Below, piece after piece: positions 1 to 6,501 of a stretch of DNA of 6,714 bases. Each line of letters begins with the position of its first letter. Positions within the stretch are counted from its first letter, which is position 1. The notes beneath the pieces are model-generated. The model did not search any database. It had not been told where the DNA came from and saw only the letters and a list, made by a program, of their open reading frames with translations. The stretch comes from JABDLF01 sp041609715 (GTDB taxonomy: Bacteria > Pseudomonadota > Gammaproteobacteria > Steroidobacterales > JABDLF01). The stretch lies in NCBI GenBank assembly GCA_041609715.1, contig JBFIQI010000126.1, positions 1-6,714 of the forward strand, given 5' to 3'. A program made the position numbers and the translations under genes.

Positions 1-1
1 C

Positions 2-1945
2 TCGGTAACCGGTGCCGAGGCCCGGGTACGCCTGCTGCCGCTGTTTCGCAAGCAGATCGAGGTGGGCACCCTGGTGGTGAGCGGACTGACACTCGATCTG
101 GTGGAGAATCGGGCGGGCCAGACCAACTGGGATGATTTCATGCCCGGGGAGCAGGCGCAGGCAGCAGAAGCGGCAGAAGGCGGATTTCAAGCGCGCGGCA
201 TCGCCAACATCCAGATAAACAATGCCGACATTCGCTATCGAAGCCTGGCCAGCGGCAGCGATTATCGCCTGAGTGACGCGAGTCTGTCCGCGGGGCCCCT
301 GACTCCCGGTGAGCCCTTCGATGTGGACCTGGTTTTTGATGCCGCCGTGGACGACACACTGGCGGTGCGCACCGAGGCCAGCGCCCGGTTGGCCACCGAT
401 CTTGATGCGGGCATCGTACGCTCGGAACGCGCCAGCGCGCGACTGAATCTAAGCGGCAGCGCGGTGGGTGAGCAGGCCGTGCCCATGACCCTGGATATCG
501 GCGAGCTGGCACTGGACAGCGAGGCTGGCCGGCTGGATCTTAAGGAACTGGTGGTGCGGGTTCATAATCTGACCGCGAGAACCAGCTTGCAGGGTCAGGA
601 TATATTCGCGACACCCGTGTTTCGCGGTCCGCTGGTAGTGGAAAAATTTTCGCTCCGGGACTTGCTCGGGAAGTTGGCCGTGGAAGTGCCCGACACGGCA
701 GATCGTTCGGTGCTGCGGGCTGTGACTCTCAAGGCGAACCTGGAGGCGGGATCGGACCGGCTGGCTCTGGACGGGCTGGATGCCCGCGTGGACGACAGCG
801 CCATGACGGGTCGTTTTGCAATGGTGGATTTTACGCGGCGGCGCATGAGCTTCGATCTGAGCATCGACACCCTGGACGCTGATCGCTACCTCCCGCCACC
901 GGCCAAAGCAGGCGCTGGCGATGAGGGCGTGGCAGCCGAAGGCGAATTGCCCGTTGAGTTGCTGAGATCCCTGGACGCCAATGGCACGCTGCGCATCGGC
1001 AGCCTCAAGGTGGCGGGGATTCAGTCCACCAATGTGGTGGCCACAGTCAAGGCGCGTAACGGCGAACTCCGGGTAAACCCCTCCCAGGCCCAGCTCTATG
1101 GCGGGGAGTACCGGGGCGACGTGCGCCTGGCTGCCCGGGGCAAGGCGCTGAACATTGCCATGAATGAAAAAGTCACTGGTGTGCAGGCCGGTGCTCTGGC
1201 GGGGGACCTGTTCGATGCCCGCCGGCTGTCGGGTACCGCTGATGTGACGCTGCGTCTCGACGGATCCGGCCCAACCATGGCCGCGATCCGCGAATCTTTG
1301 AGTGGCGATCTCGCCTTCGCATTCACCGACGGATTCGTGGAGGGCGTGGATTTGTGGTACGAGATTCGTCGCGCCAAGGCCCTGTTCGGCAAGGGTACGC
1401 CCCCAAGCCCCAGCGATCCGGCGCGGACCCGTTACAGTGACATGCGGGGTACCGCGGTGGTGCGGGATGGGGTGCTGCGTAACGACGACTTCACAGCCCA
1501 GTTGCCCTTCGTGAAATTGAGCGGACGAGGTGCCATTGATCTTGCCAGGTCCACCATTGATTACAGCCTGACCGCGCTGGTCCTCAAGCAGCCCGAGGTT
1601 GTCGCCGAGGAGTCGCTGGCGGACCTGGTGGGCGCACGCATTCCGGTGCGCATCAGCGGCGATTTGCTGGCGCCCAGCGTGGCGCCGGACATCGGCGCCT
1701 GGGCGCGGGCCAAGGCCGAAGAGTCGGTCAAGAAAAAAGTGCTGGGCAAGATTTTCGGCGAATCACCGGCGGCAGCAGCCGGTGAGCCCGCGGAGGCGGT
1801 GCCGGCCGAGCAGGCCGATACCGAAGCAGCGCTGAAGCAGGAACTCGAAAACAAGGTCAAAGGCAAGCTGCGGGGCCTGTTTGGTGGCAGCCGTGATGAC
1901 AAACAAGAAGAGCCGAAGGATGAGGGTGGCGGAGGCGGCGGCTAG
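2..1945 (+). CDS. AsmA family protein, C-terminal part (5' truncated by window edge)
   Basis: The reading frame is open from base 2 to the TAG stop at 1943-1945, giving 647 visible residues. The GTG at 62 is internal, because the residues before it (ARVRLLPLFRKQIEVGTL) continue the AsmA pattern; the true start and the expected N-terminal membrane anchor lie upstream. Family signatures are the early GLTLDLVENRAGQTNWDD stretch (about residues 26-43) and the AsmA C-terminal block with GVDLWYEIRRAKALFG (about 448-463), followed by the repetitive beta-rich pattern typical of this family. The last ~75 residues are Ala/Glu/Lys-rich low complexity and end in six glycines. AsmA-like proteins are inner-membrane-anchored periplasmic proteins connected with outer-membrane biogenesis and, in recent work, phospholipid transport between the membranes. 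E. coli AsmA is 617 aa, so this protein is somewhat longer. Its 3' end overlaps the next gene. Family assignment is firm; the exact substrate or role is not shown by sequence. Confidence 0.92.
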   Translation, partial: SVTGAEARVRLLPLFRKQIEVGTLVVSGLTLDLVENRAGQTNWDDFMPGEQAQAAEAAEGGFQARGIANIQINNADIRYRSLASGSDYRLSDASLSAGPLTPGEPFDVDLVFDAAVDDTLAVRTEASARLATDLDAGIVRSERASARLNLSGSAVGEQAVPMTLDIGELALDSEAGRLDLKELVVRVHNLTARTSLQGQDIFATPVFRGPLVVEKFSLRDLLGKLAVEVPDTADRSVLRAVTLKANLEAGSDRLALDGLDARVDDSAMTGRFAMVDFTRRRMSFDLSIDTLDADRYLPPPAKAGAGDEGVAAEGELPVELLRSLDANGTLRIGSLKVAGIQSTNVVATVKARNGELRVNPSQAQLYGGEYRGDVRLAARGKALNIAMNEKVTGVQAGALAGDLFDARRLSGTADVTLRLDGSGPTMAAIRESLSGDLAFAFTDGFVEGVDLWYEIRRAKALFGKGTPPSPSDPARTRYSDMRGTAVVRDGVLRNDDFTAQLPFVKLSGRGAIDLARSTIDYSLTALVLKQPEVVAEESLADLVGARIPVRISGDLLAPSVAPDIGAWARAKAEESVKKKVLGKIFGESPAAAAGEPAEAVPAEQADTEAALKQELENKVKGKLRGLFGGSRDDKQEEPKDEGGGGGG

Positions 1946-2549
1946 GTCTATCGCTGCCCTGCTCTGGCTGCTGCCGCTGACCGCGCCGGCGGCCGAACTG
2001 CTCAACTTCGAGTTCGCCCGCGAGGGCGGCCGCTACACGGTGCAGTCTCAGGCTTACATCGATGTACCGCCGGGTGGTGTTTATGCCGTGCTGACCGATT
2101 ACCAGGGCCTGCACCGGATTTCCAGCCTGGTGGTCAGAAGTGCCGAACTCGAGCCGGACGCCGACGGTGAGCGCCGCGTTTACACTCTCAACAAGGGTTG
2201 CCTGGCGCTGTTTTGCCGCAGCGTTGAGAAAACGGAGTATCTGAAGTCCACGCCTTACCGCCTGATCGAAACCACGGTGATTCCCGAACTCAGTGATGTC
2301 GCACATAGCCACAGCACCTGGCGGCTGCAGGCAGAGGGTCGGGGTACCCGCCTGGATTACTATGTGGAAACCGAAATCAATTTCTGGGTGCCGCCGGTGA
2401 TCGGCAACTATCTTTTGGCACGCTGGTTGCAAAAGGGTGCCCATCAGGCTTTGCAGCGTATCGAGTACTATGCGTGGCACGCACTCTATGGACGCAAACC
2501 ACAAGCAACATCCACCGAGTCCGAAAGCGCAGCCACTGATGACCGGTAA
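1896..2549 (+). CDS. Secreted SRPBCC/START-fold (polyketide cyclase-like) protein
   Basis: About 217 aa from the ATG at 1896. The N-terminus has basic residues (KKSRR), a hydrophobic core (IAALLWLLPLTA) and a likely signal peptidase I site after APAA, so export to the periplasm is predicted. The mature part begins NFEFAREGGRYTVQSQAYID and fits the SRPBCC/Coq10-RatA type fold: an initial strand with VPPGGVYAVLTDYQGLHRI, a mid segment with two cysteines (GCLALFC), and a long C-terminal helix (LLARWLQKGAHQALQRIEYY). Such domains bind hydrophobic ligands, but no ligand can be named here. The start is uncertain: ATG 1920 is preceded by AAGAAGAG at 7-base spacing and still gives a good signal peptide; TTG 1881 and GTG 1884/1893 are less likely. 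The gene overlaps asmA by 26-50 bases depending on start, and its 3' end overlaps mutY, so co-transcription and translational coupling are likely. Fold assignment is by pattern only. Confidence 0.8.
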   Translation: MTNKKSRRMRVAEAAARSIAALLWLLPLTAPAAELLNFEFAREGGRYTVQSQAYIDVPPGGVYAVLTDYQGLHRISSLVVRSAELEPDADGERRVYTLNKGCLALFCRSVEKTEYLKSTPYRLIETTVIPELSDVAHSHSTWRLQAEGRGTRLDYYVETEINFWVPPVIGNYLLARWLQKGAHQALQRIEYYAWHALYGRKPQATSTESESAATDDR

Positions 2550-3663
2550 CCCTGACCAGAACACCGACACCGGCGACGACTTTGCCCGGGCTTTGCTGAC
2601 GTGGTATCGGAAGTCCGGGCGCCACGACTTGCCGTGGCAGACAGCGCCCACCCCTTACCGGGTCTGGATTTCCGAAATCATGCTGCAACAGACCCAGGTA
2701 CAGACGGTGAAACCCTACTTTGAACGCTGGATGGCGCGCTTCCCGGATGTCCGGCTGCTGGCCGCTGCCAGCGAAGACGAAGTTATGCACCTGTGGTCGG
2801 GATTGGGTTATTACGCCAGGGCGCGCAACGCCCACCGCGCCGCCAGGATTATCTGCCAGGCGCATGAGGGCCGTTTTCCTGCAGACCTCGAGACGCTCAT
2901 GGCTTTGCCGGGCATTGGCCGTTCGACAGCTGGCGCCATCCTGGCGCTGTCCATGGGCGAGCGCCACGCCATCCTGGACGGCAACGTCAAGCGGGTGTTG
3001 AGTCGTTTTCATGCTATCGAGGGCTGGCCCGGCAATAGCGCCGTGAGCAAAGCGCTCTGGACGCTGGCGGAGGCCCACACCCCTGCTACCGACGTGGCGG
3101 CTTATACCCAGGCCATCATGGACCTGGGCGCCACCACGTGTACCCGCAGGCACCCGCGCTGTGACGACTGTCCCGTCAGCACCAACTGCCAGGCACACCA
3201 GCGGCAGATTCAGCACCTGTTACCGACGCCCAAACCCCGCAAAGAACGACCCCGCAGGCAAACGGTCATGGCCATGCTGCAGGATCAAGATGGCAAGGTT
3301 TACTTGCAACAGCGAGCTGCTGCCGGCATCTGGGGCGGGTTGTGGAGCTTGCCGGAGTTTGCCGGCCTGGCAGAGCTGGGCGAGTACCTGGAAACCGCGA
3401 AAATGTCGGCCTTCGACATGCAAATCTGGCCCGACATTGAGCACGGCTTTACCCACTACCGGTTGGCTATCAAGCCGGTCAGCGTTCGACTGGCTGGCAG
3501 CGAATGTGGGGTCGCGGACTCGACGAGCGGTCGCTGGGTCTGGCCGGCACGATTACCGGAGTTAGGACTGGCCGCGCCGGTTGCGACGCTGTTGCGCCAA
3601 CTGGCAGCTGGTGAGCCGGCAGGCAGTGATAAGGTCGTGAAGACCACCGGTGTGGTGTCGTAG
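2539..3663 (+). CDS. mutY: Adenine DNA glycosylase MutY
   Basis: 374 aa from ATG 2539 (E. coli MutY is 350 aa). MutY removes adenine mispaired with 8-oxoguanine, preventing G:C to T:A transversions. Visible landmarks: the catalytic Glu46 in SEIMLQQTQV, the GLGYYARARN segment, the helix-hairpin-helix LPGIGRSTAGAI, the catalytic Asp147 in ILDGNVKRVL, and the [4Fe-4S] loop C201-X6-C208-X2-C211-X5-C217. The C-terminal third is the NUDIX-like 8-oxoG recognition domain, from about residue 235 (VMAMLQDQDGKVYLQQR, then GIWGGLWSLPEF and FTHYRL). All expected catalytic and cluster residues are present, so the enzyme looks intact. ATG 2539 is chosen because it places the conserved FARALLTWY start about 15 residues in and overlaps the previous stop by only 11 bases; ATG 2488 and GTG 2437 would add non-conserved residues. 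No strong Shine-Dalgarno is visible, consistent with coupling to the upstream gene. Confidence 0.97.
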   Translation: MTGNPDQNTDTGDDFARALLTWYRKSGRHDLPWQTAPTPYRVWISEIMLQQTQVQTVKPYFERWMARFPDVRLLAAASEDEVMHLWSGLGYYARARNAHRAARIICQAHEGRFPADLETLMALPGIGRSTAGAILALSMGERHAILDGNVKRVLSRFHAIEGWPGNSAVSKALWTLAEAHTPATDVAAYTQAIMDLGATTCTRRHPRCDDCPVSTNCQAHQRQIQHLLPTPKPRKERPRRQTVMAMLQDQDGKVYLQQRAAAGIWGGLWSLPEFAGLAELGEYLETAKMSAFDMQIWPDIEHGFTHYRLAIKPVSVRLAGSECGVADSTSGRWVWPARLPELGLAAPVATLLRQLAAGEPAGSDKVVKTTGVVS

Positions 3664-3711
3664 AATAAGCAATTGGGCACATTGTAGTAATGAACATCAT
3701 GGACAGGTCAA

Positions 3712-3981
3712 ATGGCGCGAACCGTTAATTGTGTGATGCTGGAGCAGGAGGCCGAGGGCCTGGACTATGCACCTTATCCCGGGGAGCTGGGGCAGCGAAT
3801 CTACGACAACGTTTCCAAGGAAGCTTGGCAGCGCTGGGTGTCACACCAGACCATGTTGATCAACGAGTATCGACTCACCCCGATAGAGCCCAAGGCCCGG
3901 AAATTCCTGGAACAGGAAATGGAAAAGTTTTTCTTTGGCGAAGGCTCAGACAAGCCCCAGGGATATGTGGCGCCGGAATAG
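3712..3981 (+). CDS. yggX: Probable Fe(2+)-trafficking protein YggX
   Basis: 89 aa, close to E. coli YggX (about 91 aa). It starts MARTVNC, keeping the family's conserved Cys7, followed by EAEGLDYAPYPGELGQRIYD, SKEAWQRWVSHQTMLINEYRL and the LEQEMEKFFF block, all hallmarks of the family. YggX is a small cytoplasmic protein linked to iron handling and to protection of Fe-S enzymes against superoxide; in Salmonella raised YggX increases superoxide resistance, and effects on MutY (itself an Fe-S protein) have been reported. An ACAGG at 3703-3707 lies 4 bases before the ATG as a modest ribosome-binding site. It follows mutY by 48 bases with no terminator visible between, so the mutY-yggX transcriptional unit seen in other gammaproteobacteria is probably kept. 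The 48-base gap shows no convincing sigma-70 promoter. The gene ends 5 bases from the convergent egtD stop. Confidence 0.96.
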   Translation: MARTVNCVMLEQEAEGLDYAPYPGELGQRIYDNVSKEAWQRWVSHQTMLINEYRLTPIEPKARKFLEQEMEKFFFGEGSDKPQGYVAPE

Positions 3982-3986
3982 GCGTT

Positions 3987-4961
3987 TCAGGGCCGCACGC
4001 AATCGAAGTACTGCACGCTGAACAGCGCTCGCGGGTCGGTCCAGTAGCGGCGCCTGGCAAAGCCCGCCTGAGTGGCCAGTTGGTCGAATTCCTCCAGCGT
4101 GAATTTGTAGGAGCACTCGGTGCGAATGCTCTCACCAGCAGCGAAATCGAAGCACTCACCTGCAATCTGCACTGACTGTTCCCGATTACTCACCAGGTGC
4201 ATTTCGATTCGACCTTCTGCGGCGTTATAAATTGCCTTGTGCTGAAACTGGTCAAGCTCGAAATTCGCCGACAGCTCCCGGTTGAGTCGCTTGAGCATGT
4301 TCAGATTGAATTTCGCGGTGACGCCGGCCGAGTCGTTGTAGGCGGCTTCGAGAATTGCCGGGTCTTTCTTCAGGTCCACGCCTATGAGCAGACCGCCACC
4401 GGTCTTGGCGGCCGATGCCATGACCCGTAACAGACTCAAAGCCATTGGCGGCGCGAAATTACCGATGGTTGAGCCGGGAAAATAGACCAGATTCTTTTCC
4501 GGCATCACCCGGGGCGAGGGCAGCTCGAAGGGCTTGGTGAAGTCCGCGAAAACCGGCAGCATTTCAATATGGGTGTAATCCTGCTGCAGCCCGGCCACCA
4601 CCTCCAGCAGGAATTCGCGGGAGATATCCACCGGCACGTAGGCCGCCAGTTCACGCAGCTCGTCCAGCAGGATGCGCGTTTTCATGCTGCTGCCACTGCC
4701 GAATTCAATGAGCGAAGCCCGTGGGCCTGTCAGCTCGACTATCTCATCAATATGGGTGCGCATGATTCGCAGTTCGGTGCGCGTCGGGTAGTACTCCGGA
4801 AGTTCGGTAATCTGTTCGAAAAGCTGCGAGCCGCGCTCGTCGTAGAAGTATTTTGGAGACAGAACCTTGGGGTCGGCGCGCAGGCCCGAAAGTATTTCTG
4901 ACGCCATGGTGGCATCAGCGGGTTTTACCTGGGTGAGGCGCAGGCTCGCGTCGTCAGTCAT
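3987..4961 (-). CDS. egtD: L-histidine N-alpha-methyltransferase EgtD (ergothioneine biosynthesis)
   Basis: 324 aa from the ATG at 4961-4959 (mycobacterial EgtD is 321 aa). EgtD trimethylates the alpha-amino group of histidine with three S-adenosylmethionine molecules to give hercynine. Landmarks: YDERGSQLFEQITELPEYYPTR (residues 40-61, shown here in two parts: YDERGSQLF and LPEYYPTR), the SAM-binding EFGSGSSMKTR (86-96), YVPVDIS (108-114), FPGSTIGNF (161-169), and TECSYKF (281-287). From memory of the Mycobacterium smegmatis structure, histidine is bound by Y56, N166, Y206, E282 and S284; here Y58, N168, Y208, E282 and S284 sit at matching places, so histidine specificity is well supported over other class I methyltransferases. 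The start at 4961 is chosen because ATG overlaps the egtB stop as ATGA and because the extra residues of the longer frame (to 5093) are non-conserved and lie wholly inside egtB. Translational coupling to egtB is likely. Confidence 0.94.
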   Translation of the reverse strand: MTDDASLRLTQVKPADATMASEILSGLRADPKVLSPKYFYDERGSQLFEQITELPEYYPTRTELRIMRTHIDEIVELTGPRASLIEFGSGSSMKTRILLDELRELAAYVPVDISREFLLEVVAGLQQDYTHIEMLPVFADFTKPFELPSPRVMPEKNLVYFPGSTIGNFAPPMALSLLRVMASAAKTGGGLLIGVDLKKDPAILEAAYNDSAGVTAKFNLNMLKRLNRELSANFELDQFQHKAIYNAAEGRIEMHLVSNREQSVQIAGECFDFAAGESIRTECSYKFTLEEFDQLATQAGFARRRYWTDPRALFSVQYFDCVRP

Positions 4962-6226
4962 GTGCGATCCGCGGCAAGGCGAATACCGGAAAATTGCCAG
5001 CGAGCATGTGGGTAAAAGAAGTTTCGGTAGGTGGGCCGGATATGCGATTGCGGAGTCGCGCAGGATCCGCCCCGCAACACCACCTGATTGCACATGAACT
5101 TGCCGTTGTACTCACCCAGCGAGCCGGCCAGCGGCTTGTATCCCGGGTAGGGCGCATAGGCGCTCTGGGTCCATTCCCAGACATCGCCAAAGAGCTGGCT
5201 CGCCCCCGACGCCTGGCTGACACCGGCCACCGGATGCAGCTGGCCGGACTCCACGAAGTTGCCATCTATTTCAGCCGTCGCCGCCAGGGTTTCCCACTCG
5301 GCCTCGCTCGGCAGGCGGGCATTGGCCCAGCGGGCAAACGCGTCCGCTTCGTACAGGCTGACATGGCAGACCGGCGAATCCGGGTCGATATCGCGCTGCC
5401 CTGTCAGCGTGAAATAACTCTGCTGGTCTTCGCTCCAGTAAAGTGGCCGCTGCCATTTTTCCTGGTTGACTACGGCCCAGCCGTCGGACAGCCACAGTTC
5501 GGCGCGACGGTAGCCGTCATCATCGATGAAGTCACGAAATTCGCTGTTGGTAACGAGACGGTTCGCGAGCGCGTGCGCTTGCAGATAGGTGCGATGCCGC
5601 GGCGTCTCATTGTCGAAACAAAAGTCGTCGCCGGCGAAACCAATTTCGATAATACCCTCCGGGTGTGACACAAACTCCATCTTGCCCACACGCGTCTGTG
5701 GCTGGCTGACGGGATCCCGTAATGCGGGTTTCAGGGGATTGTGCGAAAAGACATGCTTGATATCGGTGAGTATCAGCTCCTGGTGTTGCTGCTCGTGATT
5801 GATGCCGAGCGTAACCAGGAAGGCCAGCTCGTCGGAAACGCCGCCATCCAGCAAGGTCTGCATATGAGCGTCGACATGCTGGCGGTAAGCCATGACTTCG
5901 GCCACCGTCGGGCGCGAGAGAAACCCACGCTGCGGCCGCAGGTGCATTTCGCCCACCGTGTAATAGTACGAGTTGAACAGATAAGAATACTGCTGATTGA
6001 AAACCTGGTATCCCGGCAGGTGGTTGCCGAGGATGAAGTGCTCGAAAAACCACGTGACATGGGCCAGGTGCCAGCGCGTGGGGCTGACATCTGCCATGGT
6101 CTGAATCACGCAGTCTTCCGGCTCCAGGGTCGCGGTCAGCGCCTCGGTGGCTGCGCGTACCCGGGCATAACGCCCGGCCAGGGAGCTCTCTGCTTCAAGG
6201 TTCGGCTTGCCTGTTTGGGCGGACAT
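4958..6226 (-). CDS. egtB: Ergothioneine sulfoxide synthase EgtB (hercynine oxygenase)
   Basis: 422 aa from ATG 6226. EgtB is a non-heme iron enzyme that uses O2 to join hercynine with a thiol (gamma-glutamylcysteine in mycobacteria, cysteine in some other bacteria), giving a hercynyl sulfoxide. The N-terminal half is a DinB-like four-helix domain with iron ligands expected at H56 (WHLAH) and H144/H148 (NHEQQHQE, the HX3HXE motif). The C-terminal half (about 185-420) is an FGE-sulfatase/SUMF1-like domain: LPSEAEWE, GDVWEWT, LRGGSCATP, YRNFFYPHARWQFSGIRLA. R97 and R100 in RPQRGFLSRP match by spacing the substrate-binding arginines of the mycobacterial enzyme. A YYY run (87-89) and Gln381 where I recall the mycobacterial catalytic Tyr377 suggest the alternative active-site type. 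TTG 6256 would add 10 residues; GAAGG lies 14 bases before ATG 6226, rather far. It is first in the egtB-egtD operon. OvoA and SenA are related, but OvoA carries a fused methyltransferase and no senB partner is present. Confidence 0.93.
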   Translation of the reverse strand: MSAQTGKPNLEAESSLAGRYARVRAATEALTATLEPEDCVIQTMADVSPTRWHLAHVTWFFEHFILGNHLPGYQVFNQQYSYLFNSYYYTVGEMHLRPQRGFLSRPTVAEVMAYRQHVDAHMQTLLDGGVSDELAFLVTLGINHEQQHQELILTDIKHVFSHNPLKPALRDPVSQPQTRVGKMEFVSHPEGIIEIGFAGDDFCFDNETPRHRTYLQAHALANRLVTNSEFRDFIDDDGYRRAELWLSDGWAVVNQEKWQRPLYWSEDQQSYFTLTGQRDIDPDSPVCHVSLYEADAFARWANARLPSEAEWETLAATAEIDGNFVESGQLHPVAGVSQASGASQLFGDVWEWTQSAYAPYPGYKPLAGSLGEYNGKFMCNQVVLRGGSCATPQSHIRPTYRNFFYPHARWQFSGIRLAADRT

Positions 6227-6346
6227 GCGGGCAAAATCATCCTTCGCGGCGCACACAAATCTGGTGCTGACCGCGTTGTGAGTTTTTTTGGGGGTTAACC
6301 ACGATTCTACTAGATCGCCCAGCCTGGCACGATTTCACGCCCGGCC

Positions 6347-6400
6347 AGAGGCGGGCATTTTGGTGAAAAACCCTGATAAACCGGTCATTTATCCGCCTCT
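6347..6400. repeat. Nested inverted repeat in the egtB leader
   Basis: AGAGGCGG (6347-6354) is the exact reverse complement of CCGCCTCT (6393-6400). Within the 38-base loop, GATAAA (6375-6380) pairs with TTTATC (6388-6393) around a 7-base loop. On the 3' side the two stems abut, so a compact structure with a ~21-base bulge on the other side is possible. A role as a leader RNA structure or a protein-binding dyad is inference; no uridine tract follows on either strand that would make it a standard terminator. Confidence 0.5.
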
Positions 6401-6418
6401 CGAATATGCGCCACTTGC

Positions 6419-6447
6419 TTGACTAGCAACACCGGCTTGGTTTTAAT
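6419..6447 (+). promoter_or_regulatory. Candidate rightward sigma-70 promoter pointing into the tandem array
   Basis: TTGACT (6419-6424, five of six matches to the -35 consensus TTGACA) and TTTAAT (6442-6447, four of six matches to TATAAT) are separated by 17 bases. Transcription would begin near 6454 and run through the GC hairpin at 6465-6482 into the 101-bp repeats. The -35 also overlaps a small dyad, TTGCT (6415-6419) with AGCAA (6425-6429). No rightward gene is visible within the window, so this is only a sequence match. Confidence 0.25.
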
Positions 6448-6464
6448 ACGCCGCTCGCTGATGA

Positions 6465-6482
6465 CCGCCCAACGCGGGGCGG
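6465..6482. repeat. GC-rich hairpin before the tandem array
   Basis: CCGCCC (6465-6470) and GGGCGG (6477-6482) form a perfect all-G/C 6-bp stem with a 6-base loop (AACGCG). No T-tract follows on either strand, so it is not a canonical intrinsic terminator. It lies 19 bases before the first repeat unit and may be part of the same structured non-coding element. Confidence 0.5.
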
Positions 6483-6501
6483 AACCCAAAGACCGCATTG
6501 G

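Larger units (their letters stand above)
6227..6501. other. Non-coding leader upstream of egtB, rich in inverted repeats
   Basis: No convincing gene is found in these 275 bases on either strand. The region must hold the egtB-egtD promoter, yet none stands out. The best minus-strand -10 match is TAGAAT (bases 6309 down to 6304), with no good -35 at 16-18 bases, which would leave a leader of roughly 70 bases. A T7 run followed by five G on the + strand (6284-6295) has no GC stem before it. Several dyads are present and listed separately. Confidence 0.6.

Noticed and set aside
2437..2538. Longer N-termini for MutY from GTG 2437 or ATG 2488
   Set aside because: The added residues do not resemble MutY and overlap the SRPBCC coding region extensively; ATG 2539 gives the family's usual beginning.
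1857..2651. 264-codon open frame on the - strand opposite the SRPBCC gene and the start of mutY
   Set aside because: The + strand here encodes recognisable proteins; the minus frame shows no family pattern and long antisense frames are common in GC-rich DNA.
2377..3216. 279-codon open frame on the - strand opposite mutY
   Set aside because: It lies wholly across the conserved MutY catalytic domain and has no recognisable motif, so it is a codon-bias shadow.
4962..5093. Longer N-terminus for EgtD (44 extra residues)
   Set aside because: The extension lies inside egtB, is not conserved in the family, and the ATGA overlap at 4958-4961 gives a natural start.
4994..5668. 224-codon + strand frame opposite egtB
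   Set aside because: It is antisense to the FGE-sulfatase domain of EgtB, which carries clear family motifs; no independent evidence of coding.
4958..6226. OvoA (ovothiol) or SenA (selenoneine) instead of EgtB
   Set aside because: OvoA carries a fused C-terminal methyltransferase, absent here, and SenA pairs with SenB; the overlap with a histidine-specific EgtD points to ergothioneine.
6284..6295. T7 run as an intrinsic terminator on the + strand
   Set aside because: No GC-rich stem precedes the run, and it lies inside the leader of the oppositely oriented egtB.
5741..6298. 185-codon + strand frame opposite the egtB N-terminus
   Set aside because: It is antisense to the iron-ligand region of EgtB; no family match and no supporting ribosome-binding site.
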